Source: Emydura subglobosa (taxonomy: Eukaryota; Chordata; Testudines; Chelidae). From it: a stretch of 64,000 nucleotides of DNA. How positions within the stretch are numbered: position 1 is the stretch's first letter; each line of letters begins with the position of its first letter. This document shows positions 44,701 through 55,902 of the stretch, one piece after another. The notes below the pieces were generated by a model. It ran no database searches. It was not told the DNA's origin and saw only the letters and a list, made by a program, of their open reading frames with translations. Location of the stretch: assembly GCA_007922225.1 (NCBI GenBank), contig ML680041.1:709550-773549 (forward strand), written 5' to 3'. Position numbers and translations under genes: made by a program.

Positions 44701-47700
44701 CGATGGGCGGACTGTAGATCTGAGGAACATGGCCACGCCTTCAGTGGCTGGTTTTATTCTGTCCTGAAGGAGCTTCACTGTGGTCTCTTCTGGGCTTAGA
44801 CTCCGAGAAAATGGCACATTTTCCAATCCTCTCATCTTTCTTGTGGCTCTCCTCTGAACCCTCCGCAGTTTATCCCTATCCTGCTTAAATTGTGGACACC
44901 AGAACTGGACACACTATTCCAGGCATGGAAATAGAACCCAGGAGTCCTGGATCCCAGCTCACACTGCTCTAACCACTAGTCCCCACTTCCTTCCCAGAGC
45001 TGGGGATAGAACCCAGGAGTCCTGGCTCCCAGTGTACCCCCCGTGCTCTAACCACTAGGCCCTTCCCGACCTGTCACTGGCTCTGCCATTTCTACCTGAA
45101 CTCCCCCCTTCCACCCTTTCATTTCTACACTCAGACCGTCCCGCTGCCCCGTCCATCTCTGCGACTGCCAGTGGTCCCTGGGATGACCTTGTGACCATCC
45201 TGTGCTCACTCCCCGGGAGCGAGACGTCTATCACCTTCCAGATGTTCAAGAATGAGTACATCATAAAGCTGGGAGTCACCTCCACCCCGCAGGGGACCCG
45301 TCTCCAGCTCCATACGTCCGATCCGGCCATCGCAGGCTCCTACACCTGTAGCTATGAGACAGACATGGCCGGGAGGAAGGTGCAGTCAAGGCCCAGTTCT
45401 TCCATCTCGATCCACTTGCCAGGTGGTGAAGCATATTCAACTCTTGCCTCCCTTTGATATTTCCCCTGGGTTACAGGTGCCGTACGCTGCTACCATGGGC
45501 AGCTCTGGCCTCTCCGCCGGGGGCTGCAGTGTGGCGGAGGGCCGGGGTTTCTGGGGGAGATCACTGAGGCTTTCCTGCCTTCTCTCACCAAGTTGCTTTT
45601 TCCCCATTGACGGACGTGATTTGTCTTTTCCAGAGACCACTGGAGCCCCGTCTCTTTCCCTGAACCCCTCGTGTACCGTGTACCTCCCAGGAGAGACTGT
45701 CACTCTCATGTGTTCGGTGCCCCCCGGCACTCACACGGTGACAGGATTCCAGTTCTCCAGGGACGACGGCTGGGGAGTCTCATCTAGGAGCAGCAACACA
45801 CACACCCTGATCGTCACGGGTCTGGGGGACTCTGGATCATACACCTGTGCATACTGGATCCGCCAGTCCCGATGGGGGGTCCGATCACAGGAGAGCCAGC
45901 CCATCTCCATCTCAGTCACAGGTGAGCAGTGCACTGACTCCAACTCACCTGGGGTGTCTGGGTGCATCTGAAAGAGATCCCACGAATACTGGGGACCCTG
46001 GACCCGACTGTGATGTGCCCTGCCCCATGGATGAAACCCCGTGACCTCTCCGTCCCCCCCGAGTATGGCTGTTATTAGTAGTCGGGTGGATCTCTCTGAA
46101 TTGCCCTGTTCTGCACTCTGCACCACAAGCTCTGGTATTGGCCACTGTTGGAGACAGGCTATGGGGCTAGATGGAGCATGGCCTGACCCCACATGGCTGT
46201 TCTCATGAGGGTGCTCCTCCCCTTTGGTGCCCGAGAACACAGACTCAGATTTCAAGGCAATTCTAGTCACCTAGTCTGAGATCCTGCATCACACCGGCCA
46301 GAGAACTGCCCACCAATAATTCCCAGAAGGGATCTTTTAGGAAAACATCCCGCCTTGATTTAGAAGTTGTCAGGGATGGAGAATCCATCACAATCCAGTG
46401 AATCTCACCAGTGAAAATGTATCTCGTCTTTCCAGTCTGGATTTGTCTAGCTTCACTTCCAGCTGCTGCATTTTGCTAGACCTTTGTCAGCTACAGCCCA
46501 TCATCAAACATTTGTTCCCCATGTAGATACTTGCAGACTGGGATCAAGCCACCCTTTAGCCTCATCTAGGCTGAGCTAAATAATTTGAGCTCCTGGAATC
46601 TACCATGGCAGGGCAGGTTTTCTAATCCTTGCATCACTGTCATGGCTCGTCTCTGACCCCCTCCAGTTTACCTTCTTGAAAGGGAGGGACACTACAAGAC
46701 ACGGGATTGCAGCCACCATCGCACCCGGGCCAAATAGAGGTAAAATAACTTCTCGGCTCCCAGGCGAGATTCCCCTGCTTCTGCACACCAAGACTGCATT
46801 AGCTCGTTAGGGCACATCATCGGTTGGCTCAGAGCTGAGGGCCCATCTAACCCTCAATCCCATCTCTGAGAGGGGTGACATCAGATATTTCAAAGGAAGG
46901 TGCAAAAAAAAACGCCACCGTGCATGGGACTGGAAGGGTGATAGAGTCCCGTCCACCGCTCTCTGAGGCAGACCCATTGTACCAACCCATTCACAAACAG
47001 GAGAGAGAGGTGGGAGAATTACCCCGCCATGAAGGTCTCATGCTTGTGTCTGATAGCAAGAGATTGTCTTAAACCCTGAGACATTTGGTGACTCTGAAAA
47101 AGACAGAGGGTCGTGGCGGGCTGTCCATGGGATGTGAGCTCTCAGTGCAAGGCTGCGGCCAAGGGGCTAACGCCATTCTAGGATGCATCAAAGGGGATCT
47201 CCAGCAGGAATGGAGACATTATTTTATCTTGGCCTGTGGCACTGGTGTGACCGGTGCTGGAATCCAGTGTCCGGTTCTGCTGTGTCCACCATTCCAGAAC
47301 GATGTGGATAAACTGGAGAGGAGTCAAGGAAAAGCCACGAGGATGATTCAAGAATTGGAAAACCTGTCAAATACTCAAGGACTCAATGTAGCTAAACAAA
47401 GAGAAGGTTCAGGGGTGGCCTGATCCCAGTCTACAAGTATCTACACTGGGAACAAAGATTTGATAACGGGCTGTAGTGGAGAATGGGCTAGTGAAATACA
47501 ATGGCCAGGACTTGAAGTTAGACAAACTCAAGACTGGAAAAAGGGCGTAAGTTTGTATCGGTGAGTGTAATTAATCAGGGTAATTAATCATCACCTAAAC
47601 CTCTGACTGCCAGAAGCTGGGCATGGACAAGTGGATCACTGGATAGTTGCCCTGTTCTGCTCATTCTCTCTGCAGCATCTAGCCCCGGCTGCTGGACTAG

Positions 47701-50700
47701 ATGGACCATTGGTCTGACCTGACATGGCCATTCTTATGTTCTTCACTGATACGATGCTCCATATTCCCGTAGTCCACATACTGTCAAATGCTTCCTGGTA
47801 TCTCGCTAAACTAGGTCCTCCATGATATATCATGGTGATGGGCCCCTGAGTAGTGTGATCTGACTCTACCCTGAGATATTTCAAAGAAGCAAAGATGCTA
47901 TTGAAGAGTGGGTTGGGGTCCTGAGGGGGACACGGACACACTGGGGACACGGCTGGGTTCTGATTCCCTTCCATCCACACGCAAATTAACCTGACCCACG
48001 CACCAGGACCCCGCTGGGGGCACAGATCAGAATTCAAGTCGTTGTCCCAGCCCTGTCACTTCCCAGTGCAGACAAAGCTCAAGCCGCAGGCCTGGGGCAC
48101 GGGGTGGGGCACGGGGTGCAACACAGATACAGCTGTGACAACCTGCCTGTGGGGATGATTTGTTAACGGAGGGAATGTTTCTTGTTTCCCCGTTGCCTCC
48201 CCTTTGTCTCTACCACCCCTTCGATCTATTCCAGCTCCACCACCGGCCCCCACGTTAACCCTGGATCCCCCCCAGCCTGTGTATCTCCGAGGGGAGTGGG
48301 TGGCCCTGCGGTGCGTGGCACCCAAGGCTGACGGGGAGAGAAGATACAGATTCTTCAAGCAAAGTGGGGAGCAGCACCTCGAAGAGCTGCCGGCCGCCGG
48401 GGAGAGCGACCGGCTGGACCTTGGGGCCCAGATGGGGACGGGCGGGGTGTACGCCTGTGGGTACCAGCTCCTCTGGTCTGAACGATGGATCCCCTCTGGC
48501 AGCAGCCCACCCGTCTCCGTGTCACTGACAGGTGAGGCTTCCTTCTTGTGCGAGTGTGATATCACAGGGGTTGCACAGGGCCAAGGGGCTGCTTCTTCCA
48601 GTCCCTTCCCCACCTGGGACCTCTCATCCCTGAAGAGCACATCACGGGGGTCTAGGGGGACCATCCCCACAGGGAGCCCCCTGGATGCAGCCATCGGGGC
48701 GGAGCTGGCAGAGCTTGGGTTGAGAAGACGCCTCCTCTTTCACCGTTGGCCTCCTGGCTACGTTACTCTCCTGCCAGGTTAATACTGGGGCTCCTTTCTG
48801 TAGGCGGGCCTCTGCGGTCCGGTCTGTATCGGGATGAACCGGGCCCAGGGAATCCAGGGCCCACCCAAGGGGTGCAAGGTGCTGCAGATAGAGATTAGTG
48901 AATGGGACAGGTCACCCCAGACCAGAGCTGCTGCACTAGCTAGGAGTGATAAGACACCCCCCTCCTTTTTCCTGCCCCCCTCAGATCCTCCTCCCAAGCC
49001 GGTGCTGAGCATGGATCCCCCGTCCGGAGCGCTAAGCGAAGGGCTCCCCCTGAACATCACCTGCATGGCTCCCAGGGACACCGGCGAGTGGAGGTTTCAC
49101 TTCTACAAGGACGGAGCCAAGATGGTCCCTGGGGATGCGGGATCTGAGATCAGCACCACGGAGCCCTACACCGGCGCAAGGAACTTCTCTGTGCTCAGGT
49201 TCCCGCAGGCCGGTTCTGACAGCACCGGGGAATTCACCTGCAAGTACGAGGAGAACATGCGGGGAAGGTGGGTCCCGTCGCCCAGGAGCCAACCTATGAA
49301 CCTCACCGTGACAGCGAAGAGTTCCCCAGGCTCCACTCAGGGTATGTCTACACTTCACACAAAGCCCAGGTCTCACTCCGGTTTGAACACACGCCAACCC
49401 CTTCCGTCCACACAGATATCAGCTGACTCGGGTCAGAAAGCACTCCGGAACTGGGTCGTGGGACCTGCTGGGAGGGGCCGTACTCGGGTTCACGCCCAGA
49501 CCGTTTGCAGTGCGGACACGGCTCAAGCCGCAGAGCCGACTCAGAAGGTCTGTGTTGTGCAAAAGTCCCAGCGGGGGCCGCATGCCTGGGCTTACAATGC
49601 CATGGGCACTTCCACGCCCAAACGAGGCATGGGGGAGAGGGAACAGAGGCCACCAGACCAGTTGGCGGCCAGATGTCCCGATTTTATAGGGACTGTCCCA
49701 ATATTCAGGGCTTTTTCTTACAGGGACGCCTATAACCCGCTATCCCCTGTCCTGATTTTTTACACGTCCCTTCTGGTCATCCTCGCTCTGGCAGGATTTA
49801 CAACCGTACTCCTTTGGGTGCGACTCCCGCGTCTGACCCGCCGAGGGCTAGAAAACCCCTCCATCGAGGGGTGCGGCGAACTGCCCCTGTGTGCCGGCAG
49901 CGGGTGCAAAACACCCCTCGCTTGCCGGCAGCTCACCCGTCCCCTTCTCGTCAGCAGCCTGGCCTCCGTTGATCCACCTGATAGCCGGAGGCCTGGGGGC
50001 TGCAGCCATGTTCCCCTTGCTACTTCTCATCTGCCTCTGCAGGAGAAATAAAGGTACTTCTTGGGAGAAAGACCGGGAGGAGGAGGGGAAGCTAGGTCTC
50101 CTGCCTAGGAGCCCTGAATTGCTGGGAGCGAGGGAGCTGGGACTGGGGAGTCGGGGGAGATCCAACAGGCCTTGATTAATGATCATGCCTGGATGTCACC
50201 CGGTGCAGAGCTCAAAGCGCTTGATAGAGGAGATCAGTATCCGATCCTCCCTTCCGCGGACAGGTGGGTGGGTGGCACGTTTCGGGTGGGCTGTGTCTGT
50301 GAGCAGGGGGTTGGACTAGACACCTCCCGAGGTCCCTTCCCACCCTGATTTTCTCTGATCCTATGACCCCACAAGATGCAATCTGGAGCCAATGCTTTAT
50401 GAACACGCTACCGTGTCCTCACCATGGCATTTCTCACCCCAGCGTCCTGCCTCGTCCAGTCCAAAGCTAGGGCGCTCGGCCTTTCAGTGATGGGCGGCCA
50501 CTTGGCCTGGATCTTTTGCTTGCACACAGGCCAGGCCATTGCCTCTTTGCCCAGGGGTCTCCGCAGAGGCCGTGGGGTCCCTTTGGAAACCCCCAGCCTG
50601 CATTTACTCCAGGCAGACAACAGCGGCTGTCTCCGGGACCATGCACGGTGGCCGGGTCAGCTCTCAGCCTCCCCCCCTTCACAGATGGTGGGTTTCACGC

Positions 50701-52783
50701 CCCACAGGCTTGGATCACGATGTCCTACGTCGCTCTAAAATTGCTCCCCGGTCAGCCAGCCACAGGGCTCCCACCTCGCAGTCTGGGCAGCTACCCACTA
50801 GGCCACGCTGCCTCCTGTTTAACTGCTCTATTTCCTCTTCTCTTCGCAGACGGCGTCACGGCACCGACACAGTAAGTTACCACAACTCCACAGGCCAATT
50901 CACCCCCATCCCCTGGGGACTGGGTCTGTTCATCCCTTGCAGGCTGTCCGTGCCTGCCCTGGCCCATCCCCGTCGTCAGCTGGGGGTGGAACAGGAACAG
51001 CTGCCCCAGCTCGATATGTAACCGGGGTAAATTTCCTAGGTCCCCAACATCAAATCTCTTGTAATCTAATCGACACAGCCCCTATCTCCCCCAGGCCAAG
51101 GTGGGAGGATCTTCATTGAAGGTCTGGCAGAATTTGATTTTCATTGTTCTATCCTTTAAATGGAGAATGTCGATGGTTATTTTTAAGCCCCCGCCCAGCC
51201 CCCAGTTTCTCTCCCTATAAAATCTCACAGTGGTGGGAAATTCCGAAGGGGACTGGATGAATTATTTAAGGACAGGAAACGCTGAGATGCAAAACAGCCG
51301 CAACTGGGTAGCCACTTAAACAGTTTTCCAATGGCCCACGTCCCAATATACAAAGTCAATATCCTTAAAGCAAACTAATACATTCTCAAGCAGCATTTTT
51401 CTTACTTTGCCTCTTACAATGATCATGGATGGAGTTTTTCAGGGGAGTAAATTTGCGTGTGTCTGACAAAATTGACGTTTGCCGTTCATTCCTGATGAAG
51501 AGCGAATCCTCCCAAGCCCATGAATGAATGACAGAGAACACGGGGGGAATGAATGAGTTTAAGAGGCAACGGATGAGAGAGAGGCTGGTGAGACAGAGAA
51601 CGAAAGACGGAGACAGAAAGGGGTCAGGAAGGAAGAAAGGAAGTAGAAAAGATGGTGGAGAGACAGAGAAAAAAGTGTGAAAAATGGAATCAAAGAGAGA
51701 ATGGATAAGTGAATATGAGAAAGGAAGCATGAATAGAAAAGAAGAGGAGATATTGAGAACGAAAGAAAGAAAGAGACATTGAATAATGGAGGGTATGAAA
51801 GAGAAAATGAATGAATGAATGAAAGGACGAGACATTGAATAAAGGAGGGTATGAAAGAAGGAAGGACGCAGCAGGTGATGAATGAGAGGGAACGGATGAA
51901 TGCAGAAAACAAAAGCTGCAGCCCGGCATATTCAGGGCTACATAAACCTCGCCTCGCCCACCCACCTACTCTATCCCCAGGCCCATTGCCCCAATGACCC
52001 TAGAGCTTCCTGCCCTGGGACCAGAACCCCCAGCGCAACCTGCCCCAACACTGATCTTTGGCTTTCCCTCTTCCAGGCCCGTATACATCAACACACCCAC
52101 TGGGGCTGGAATAGGTAAGTAATATGCACCTAGCTGCCCCATGGGGGATGGAGACACATGCTCTATGGGCGGGGGCCATGGGGTCTGGAACACTGGGGTC
52201 GGGGGGCTGGCTTCCCCTGGTACATGGGACAGGAGGGGTCTGATGGGCACCTCCCCTTTAAGAGGGGAATTTCTGACTGCCAGACTCTGGCTTCCTGGCG
52301 GGTAACTCTAAGGTGAGGTCGCCCCCTAGGGGTTAAAGGTGGGAACCGCGGCGCGGAGGAGATATTCGCCCTCCCTTTCCCCGGGGAGACCGGGCAGCTG
52401 ATCTGTTATGTGATTAGTTCTGCAGCAGCAGAGCCCTGATGGACAGGCCCAGCCGGCGACCCACAACCAGGCGGCGCTGCCCAGCCCCCCTAGGGGGAAG
52501 ACCCTAGTGGATCGAAACCCCCAGGGAAGGGGCGAGAGAGAAGAGGATGCAGATTCCAGGGCAAGGTGCAACCCCTCGGTAAGATGCGGGAGAGTTAGTG
52601 CCCCCCTTTTGAGCCCCCCACCGAGTTCCTGGCAGCACAGCACCCCCTGGCTGACACGAGCCCCCGGCTTTTCTTTCCTAGGCGAGCATTACCTGCTATT
52701 CCATGCAGACTTTCCCCAGCTCCATGGCCCAGCAGAGAGGAGGAAATTCGGAGGCCATGGTGTACAGCGAAATCCTCAACTGA
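41684..52783 (+). CDS. IGR5: five-Ig receptor gene with tyrosine tail
   Basis: Exons are 41684..41714, 42176..42214, 43243..43539, 45135..45422, 45634..45921, 48235..48531, 48985..49341, 49958..50053, 50850..50871, 52077..52114, 52553..52578 and 52682..52783, in total 1881 nt (626 codons plus stop). Everything through the membrane exon is phase 1 and well supported. The four small tail exons (phases 2,1,0) are a hand-built model; 52553 has a weak acceptor. The leader begins MGLSVLLRLL. Domains 1-3 copy types A, B and C of IGR2 and IGR4, domain 4 is unique and domain 5 is type D. The tail is unrelated to the IGR1/IGR4 tail, with PVYINTP, TCYSMQ and MVYSEIL; the last resembles an ITIM, and YIN fits a Grb2-type site. 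Role is probably regulatory. Confidence 0.78.
42176..42214 (+). CDS. IGR5 signal-peptide exon 2
   Basis: A 39-nt phase 1-1 exon with SLQILPRLASPA, identical to the IGR2 peptide over this stretch. Confidence 0.86.
43243..43539 (+). CDS. IGR5 Ig domain 1 (type A)
   Basis: A 297-nt phase 1-1 exon with LTLRCSAPP, SYQFYNQHGE and TYNCEYW. Confidence 0.88.
43860..44625 (-). mobile_element. LTR-like element in IGR5 A-B intron
   Basis: Minus-strand TATA-like gcagtataaaagg (about 44480). Its ggaagtggcccagggacagc phrase also occurs at 14577, so both are one family. Confidence 0.5.
44800..45065 (-). mobile_element. CR1 fragment followed by turtle SINE copies
   Basis: 44800-44932 carries CR1 3' text (tctgaaccctccgcagttta). 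44933-45065 has two reversed SINE copies (atagaacccaggagtcctgg, gctctaaccactag). Confidence 0.7.
45135..45422 (+). CDS. IGR5 Ig domain 2 (type B)
   Basis: A 288-nt phase 1-1 exon with VTILCSLPG, ITFQMFKNE and SYTCSYETD. Confidence 0.88.
45634..45921 (+). CDS. IGR5 Ig domain 3 (type C)
   Basis: A 288-nt phase 1-1 exon with VTLMCSVPP, GFQFSRDDG and SYTCAYW. Frame is intact, unlike IGR4. Confidence 0.88.
46070..47745. mobile_element. CR1 cluster in IGR5 C-E intron
   Basis: Opposed CR1 pieces: 46070-46230 plus, 46258-46830 minus, and about 47150-47745 plus. The last keeps CR1 ORF2 residues (ANAILGCIKG, NDVDKLERSQGKATRMI) and a 3' end at ggactagatggaccattggt. Confidence 0.7.
48235..48531 (+). 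CDS. IGR5 Ig domain 4
   Basis: A 297-nt phase 1-1 exon with VALRCVAPK, RYRFFKQSGE and VYACGYQ, and RWIPSGSSPPVSV at the end. It has no counterpart in the other genes; more than 2 kb of CR1-rich intron precedes it. Confidence 0.87.
48985..49341 (+). CDS. IGR5 membrane-proximal Ig domain 5 (type D)
   Basis: A 357-nt phase 1-1 exon with LSMDPPSGAL, NITCMAP, FHFYKDGAK and EFTCKYEEN. It ends with a short linker KSSPGSTQ before donor gtatgt at 49342. Confidence 0.83.
49675..49830 (+). repeat. Interspersed-repeat-like segment in IGR5 membrane intron
   Basis: The stretch from gatgtcccgattttataggg through ctgattttttacacg looks like a widespread reptile repeat with an internal cgatttt duplication. 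The family is not identified. Confidence 0.35.
49958..50053 (+). CDS. IGR5 transmembrane exon
   Basis: A 96-nt phase 1-1 exon with WPPLIHLIAGGLGAAAMF, then PLLLLICL and RRNK. The Arg site of the sister genes is His here. The acceptor is a tandem tcagcag (NAGNAG); the start at 49955 would add one Ala in frame. Confidence 0.8.
50285..50370 (+). mobile_element. CR1 3' end
   Basis: gggttggactagacacctcc, then gaggtcccttcccaccctga: the CR1 terminus in plus orientation. Confidence 0.75.
50850..50871 (+). CDS. IGR5 cytoplasmic micro-exon 1
   Basis: A 22-nt exon after a strong pyrimidine tract and cgcag, donor gtaagt, phase 1 to 2. Encodes GVTAPT. Confidence 0.55.
51540..51900. repeat. Purine-rich GAAT/GAAA tract
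   Basis: Long GA-rich run containing two copies of a unit ending gacattgaataa(a/t)ggagggtatg, and GAAT repeats. Not coding. Confidence 0.75.
52077..52114 (+). CDS. IGR5 cytoplasmic micro-exon 2
   Basis: A 38-nt exon with acceptor ctcttccag and donor gtaagt, phase 2 to 1. Encodes PVYINTPTGAGI, with the first tail tyrosine. Confidence 0.6.
52553..52578 (+). CDS. IGR5 cytoplasmic micro-exon 3 (acceptor uncertain)
   Basis: The donor gtaaga at 52579 is clear. The acceptor gatgcag is chosen because it restores phase 0 for the last exon, but no good pyrimidine tract precedes it. Encodes SRARCNPS. Confidence 0.35.
52682..52783 (+). CDS. IGR5 terminal cytoplasmic exon
   Basis: A 102-nt phase 0 exon after ctttcctag. 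Encodes ASITCYSMQT onward and ends NSEAMVYSEILN, then TGA at 52781. MVYSEI is ITIM-like with Met at the -2 position. Confidence 0.55.
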   Translation, partial: ASITCYSMQTFPSSMAQQRGGNSEAMVYSEILN

Positions 52784-55700
52784 TCACGGCCCCTGTGGCC
52801 ACCGCAGCCCCTTCCTCGTCGTGCCTCAGCTCCCCCCCACCAGCTTTCCCTTCCCCGCAAAACCCACCAATGGCCGCAAACGTCTTCCTTACATACTTCA
52901 AATGTGAAGGAGTGGGGTCTAGTTGTTAGAGCCAGGATTCCTGGGGTCTGTCCTGGCTCTGGTAGGAGAGTGAGGTCTAGTGGGTTGGGGGAGGGGCGGC
53001 TGGGAGCCAGGACGCCTGGGTTCTATCTTGGCTCCGTGAGGGGATTGGGGTCTAGTGGGTTAGAGCGGAGGGTGATGAGAGCCAGGACTCCTGGGTTCCA
53101 TCCCGGCCCTGCAAAGGGAGTGGGTTAGAGCAGTAATCATTACTCCTGGGTTATCTTCAGAACACCCGCTAGAGCCGTGACCAGGGAGTCCGGGTTTTCA
53201 TCTGTCCGAGAAAAGCATTTGCCAAAAGACGTGAAATATTTCAGGCGTGGCCCCTCTCCCTACGTCTGCTCAAACACTGCTTGTGTCTTTGGGTGGTGGG
53301 AAACCGTCTTTGACAATGGGACGTCCCGAATATTATTACTCTCGCTCCTTTCCCACTGAGATCTGGGGTTTCAAAAATACTTTGAACCAAATAAAATCAA
53401 ATTGGTTTTCATTAAGGGGCAATATATGGGACTGGCCCTGACAGACACACACACACCAGGGCTCATCCCATCCAGTAAGGGGCAGAAGGGAGGGACACAC
53501 ACACACACACAAGGCTGGAGGAAAGCCCACAAGGAAGCGATCTATGCAACATTCACAGCATGGGAAGGGGCTTTCCAGCCGAGGATACATTAATCGACCC
53601 ACTGAAATGCATCCAGCTCTGGGGTGAGGACTGACCCCTCTTGAACCCAACGAGCGCTGCCCTTCCAAAGGGATCTACTCCCGAGGCTGAAACGTCGCCA
53701 CTCCCGGGGGGCAGTTTGACAGCAGTTGAGCAGCGTCGGGCCAATCGCTGCAGAAGGGGATCTCGCTGCCAGCACTGAAATGCAGCCACTTCTAGGGTGG
53801 AACACGGCAGCTTGTGAAGGGCTGCCCAGTCGAGCTAATCAGGGGATCGGGACATGGAGAAAGCTGGGTCCCACTGAGGCAGCAGGGGCAATCTGAGGAA
53901 GGCCAAATGTGTTGGGAAAATGCCCAGGGATCAGCGAATGAAGGAGCATTTCACTTTAAACAAGTTGGCTTTATTGCTCTCAGTGGAGAACTCACCTGGT
54001 TTCTAATGACTGAGCCTTTCCTAGGCTGCTGCCAAATTAGCCAGTGGGACGCAGGACTCAGGGGTTCAAGTTTCCCCTGCCACTGCGTTATCGTGCCTCG
54101 GTTTCCCCTGTTTTACCACTTGGTGGTTGTGCGCCTCCGTGACCCCGGGGCAGGTCAGAGAATGCGAGGCTCAGATCGAAGTGGGGGCGGGGAGGCACTG
54201 CAGGGTGAAATGCCGCCCTCCTTCCGCTGCGAAGAGGAAGGGCTCCGATGGGGCGGATGGGGTGGGGGCAGGGAGAGAACGGAAACGATCAATCACCTCT
54301 GCGACCGCAGCGGCGCCGGCTGCTTCCTCTTGGCTGCCCCGCTCGGCGTGTCGGCTGGCTCTGCAGCGCAGGCCACGGTGCCCCAGGCCTGTTCCCCCTG
54401 CCTGCCCTGGGATTAAAGGATGGACATGCATCCCACACTGGGTCTCCTTCCTGCTCTGACCCCCCAGCGATGGCTTCCCCCCTGGCGTTCGCGAACCAGA
54501 GACCCGACCCACAGACACAGCAAAACCAGATGCCTCTGGGAATCCAGAGACCTTCCTCCCGTTTTTAAAGTGGCTGACGGGCCATTTTCTCCCCCCTCCG
54601 CCCCACAACAGTCTCTGCCCTACGCTCCACACCAGCCCATCCCCCCCAGTTCTCCCCAGCCCTCGCTTCTGCTTCCCCCTCCTCGCTAAATCCACCACCC
54701 CAAAAAGTCATGCTGGTGGCCGCAACCCCACTGATCTCTCAGCTCGCCCTGAGAGCGTCCAGGCCCTACCCACCGCCCCGGGGCTCCCTGATCTATGGCC
54801 AGGTCCTCAGGCGTGGCTGAAATAGACCTGATCAATAAGCTGGCACAAAGATGTCCCACTAAGCGCCTTCCTCCAGGAGGACATGGTGGAGCAGGTGTTA
54901 TTGGAGCAACTTCTCTTGGTGAGCGAGAGAGACGCTTCAGAGGGAAGGAACAGCTGAGGGCAATTTATCGAGCGATCCATCGCCTGCCGTCCTGTCCCGG
55001 CTCCTGGCAGTTGGAGGTTTAGAGCACGGAGGATGCGTCCCTGACCAACTTGGCTACAAGCCATTGATGGACCGATCCTCCGTGAGGATCGCTCTTGCTT
55101 TTCTGAACCCAGCTATATTTTCAGCCTTCACAACGTCCCCCAGCAGTGAGTTCCACCGGTTGACTGTGCGCGAAGAAGTTCTTCCTCGGGTTTGTTTTAA
55201 ACCTGCTGCCTGCTAATTTCCTCAGGTCCCCACCATCTTGTAAATAACCCTTCCGCCTCCACCTCCTCCACACCCCTTGATTTTATAGACCTCGGTCATA
55301 TTCACACACACCCCTTAGACGTCTCCCTTCTGAATGGAACGGTCCCATCTTTTTAGTCTCCCCCTGTTCTGGCCGGATTTCCAGCCGACTCCACCTGTGA
55401 CCAAGGGGGAATTTTGGGTAATATTTTCCATGACCCTGGCATGTGCCTCAGTTTCCCTTCTGAGCTTGGCAGCGCTACTCTGTGGGGATGGTTGCCATGG
55501 CCGGGCAGTTCCTGTGAATCCTGGCTGAAGCCTCTAGCGGGCATCTCTGGCAGTTGCCCTCCTGCGGCAGGATTTCGGGGATGAAAGGGGAGGGCTGGGG
55601 CACAGCGGCTCAGTCCAGGAGGCAGGGGAGGTTGCATGGCCGAAACTGAAGGACACTCGCACCCCCTTGCGGGGATTGTTGAGATGTTGAGACTCACGGG

Positions 55701-55874
55701 GAATGGCACGGCCTCTCGGATGTGGCGGGCACCCTGCAGCGTTTCCTGCCGCTCTGGTGGGGCTGAGAGGCAACACGGGACAAGGAGGTTGGTTTCCTGC
55801 CAGCGTCTCTCAGGTGATTGTGAGCCGGCGGCGACGAGGAATCCAGCTCCCCTCCCCGGCGGGACCAGGACCCC
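52784..55874. other. Spacer between IGR5 and IGR6
   Basis: Holds SINE copies (52905-53160), an AATAAA at 53390 (about 610 nt past the IGR5 stop, a possible poly(A) signal), short AC runs (53444, 53500), one arm of an inverted repeat (54216-54725) and a CR1 3' fragment in minus orientation (55085-55400). No exon is seen. Confidence 0.55.
52905..53160 (+). repeat. Turtle tRNA-type SINE copies
   Basis: Tandem copies with ggggtctagttgttagagc, ggacgcctgggttctat and ggactcctgggttcc. Confidence 0.75.
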
Positions 55875-55902
55875 ATGGCGCCAACGCTCCTCCTGACAGT
55901 GG
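55875..55902 (+). CDS. IGR6 signal-peptide exon 1
   Basis: ATG at 55875 in ccccatgg context, MAPTLLLTV, donor gtaagt at 55903. 28 nt, one codon shorter than its sisters. Confidence 0.65.

Noticed and set aside
48834..50051. 405-codon plus-strand frame as a single gene
   Set aside because: It has no leader and runs through a clear donor at 49342. Kept only as an intron-retention possibility, not as a gene.
52507..52929. Alternative IGR5 last-exon frame with GEHYLLFHADF
   Set aside because: The other frame ends in MVYSEILN and a stop and can be joined in phase 0; the longer frame has no receptor-like feature.
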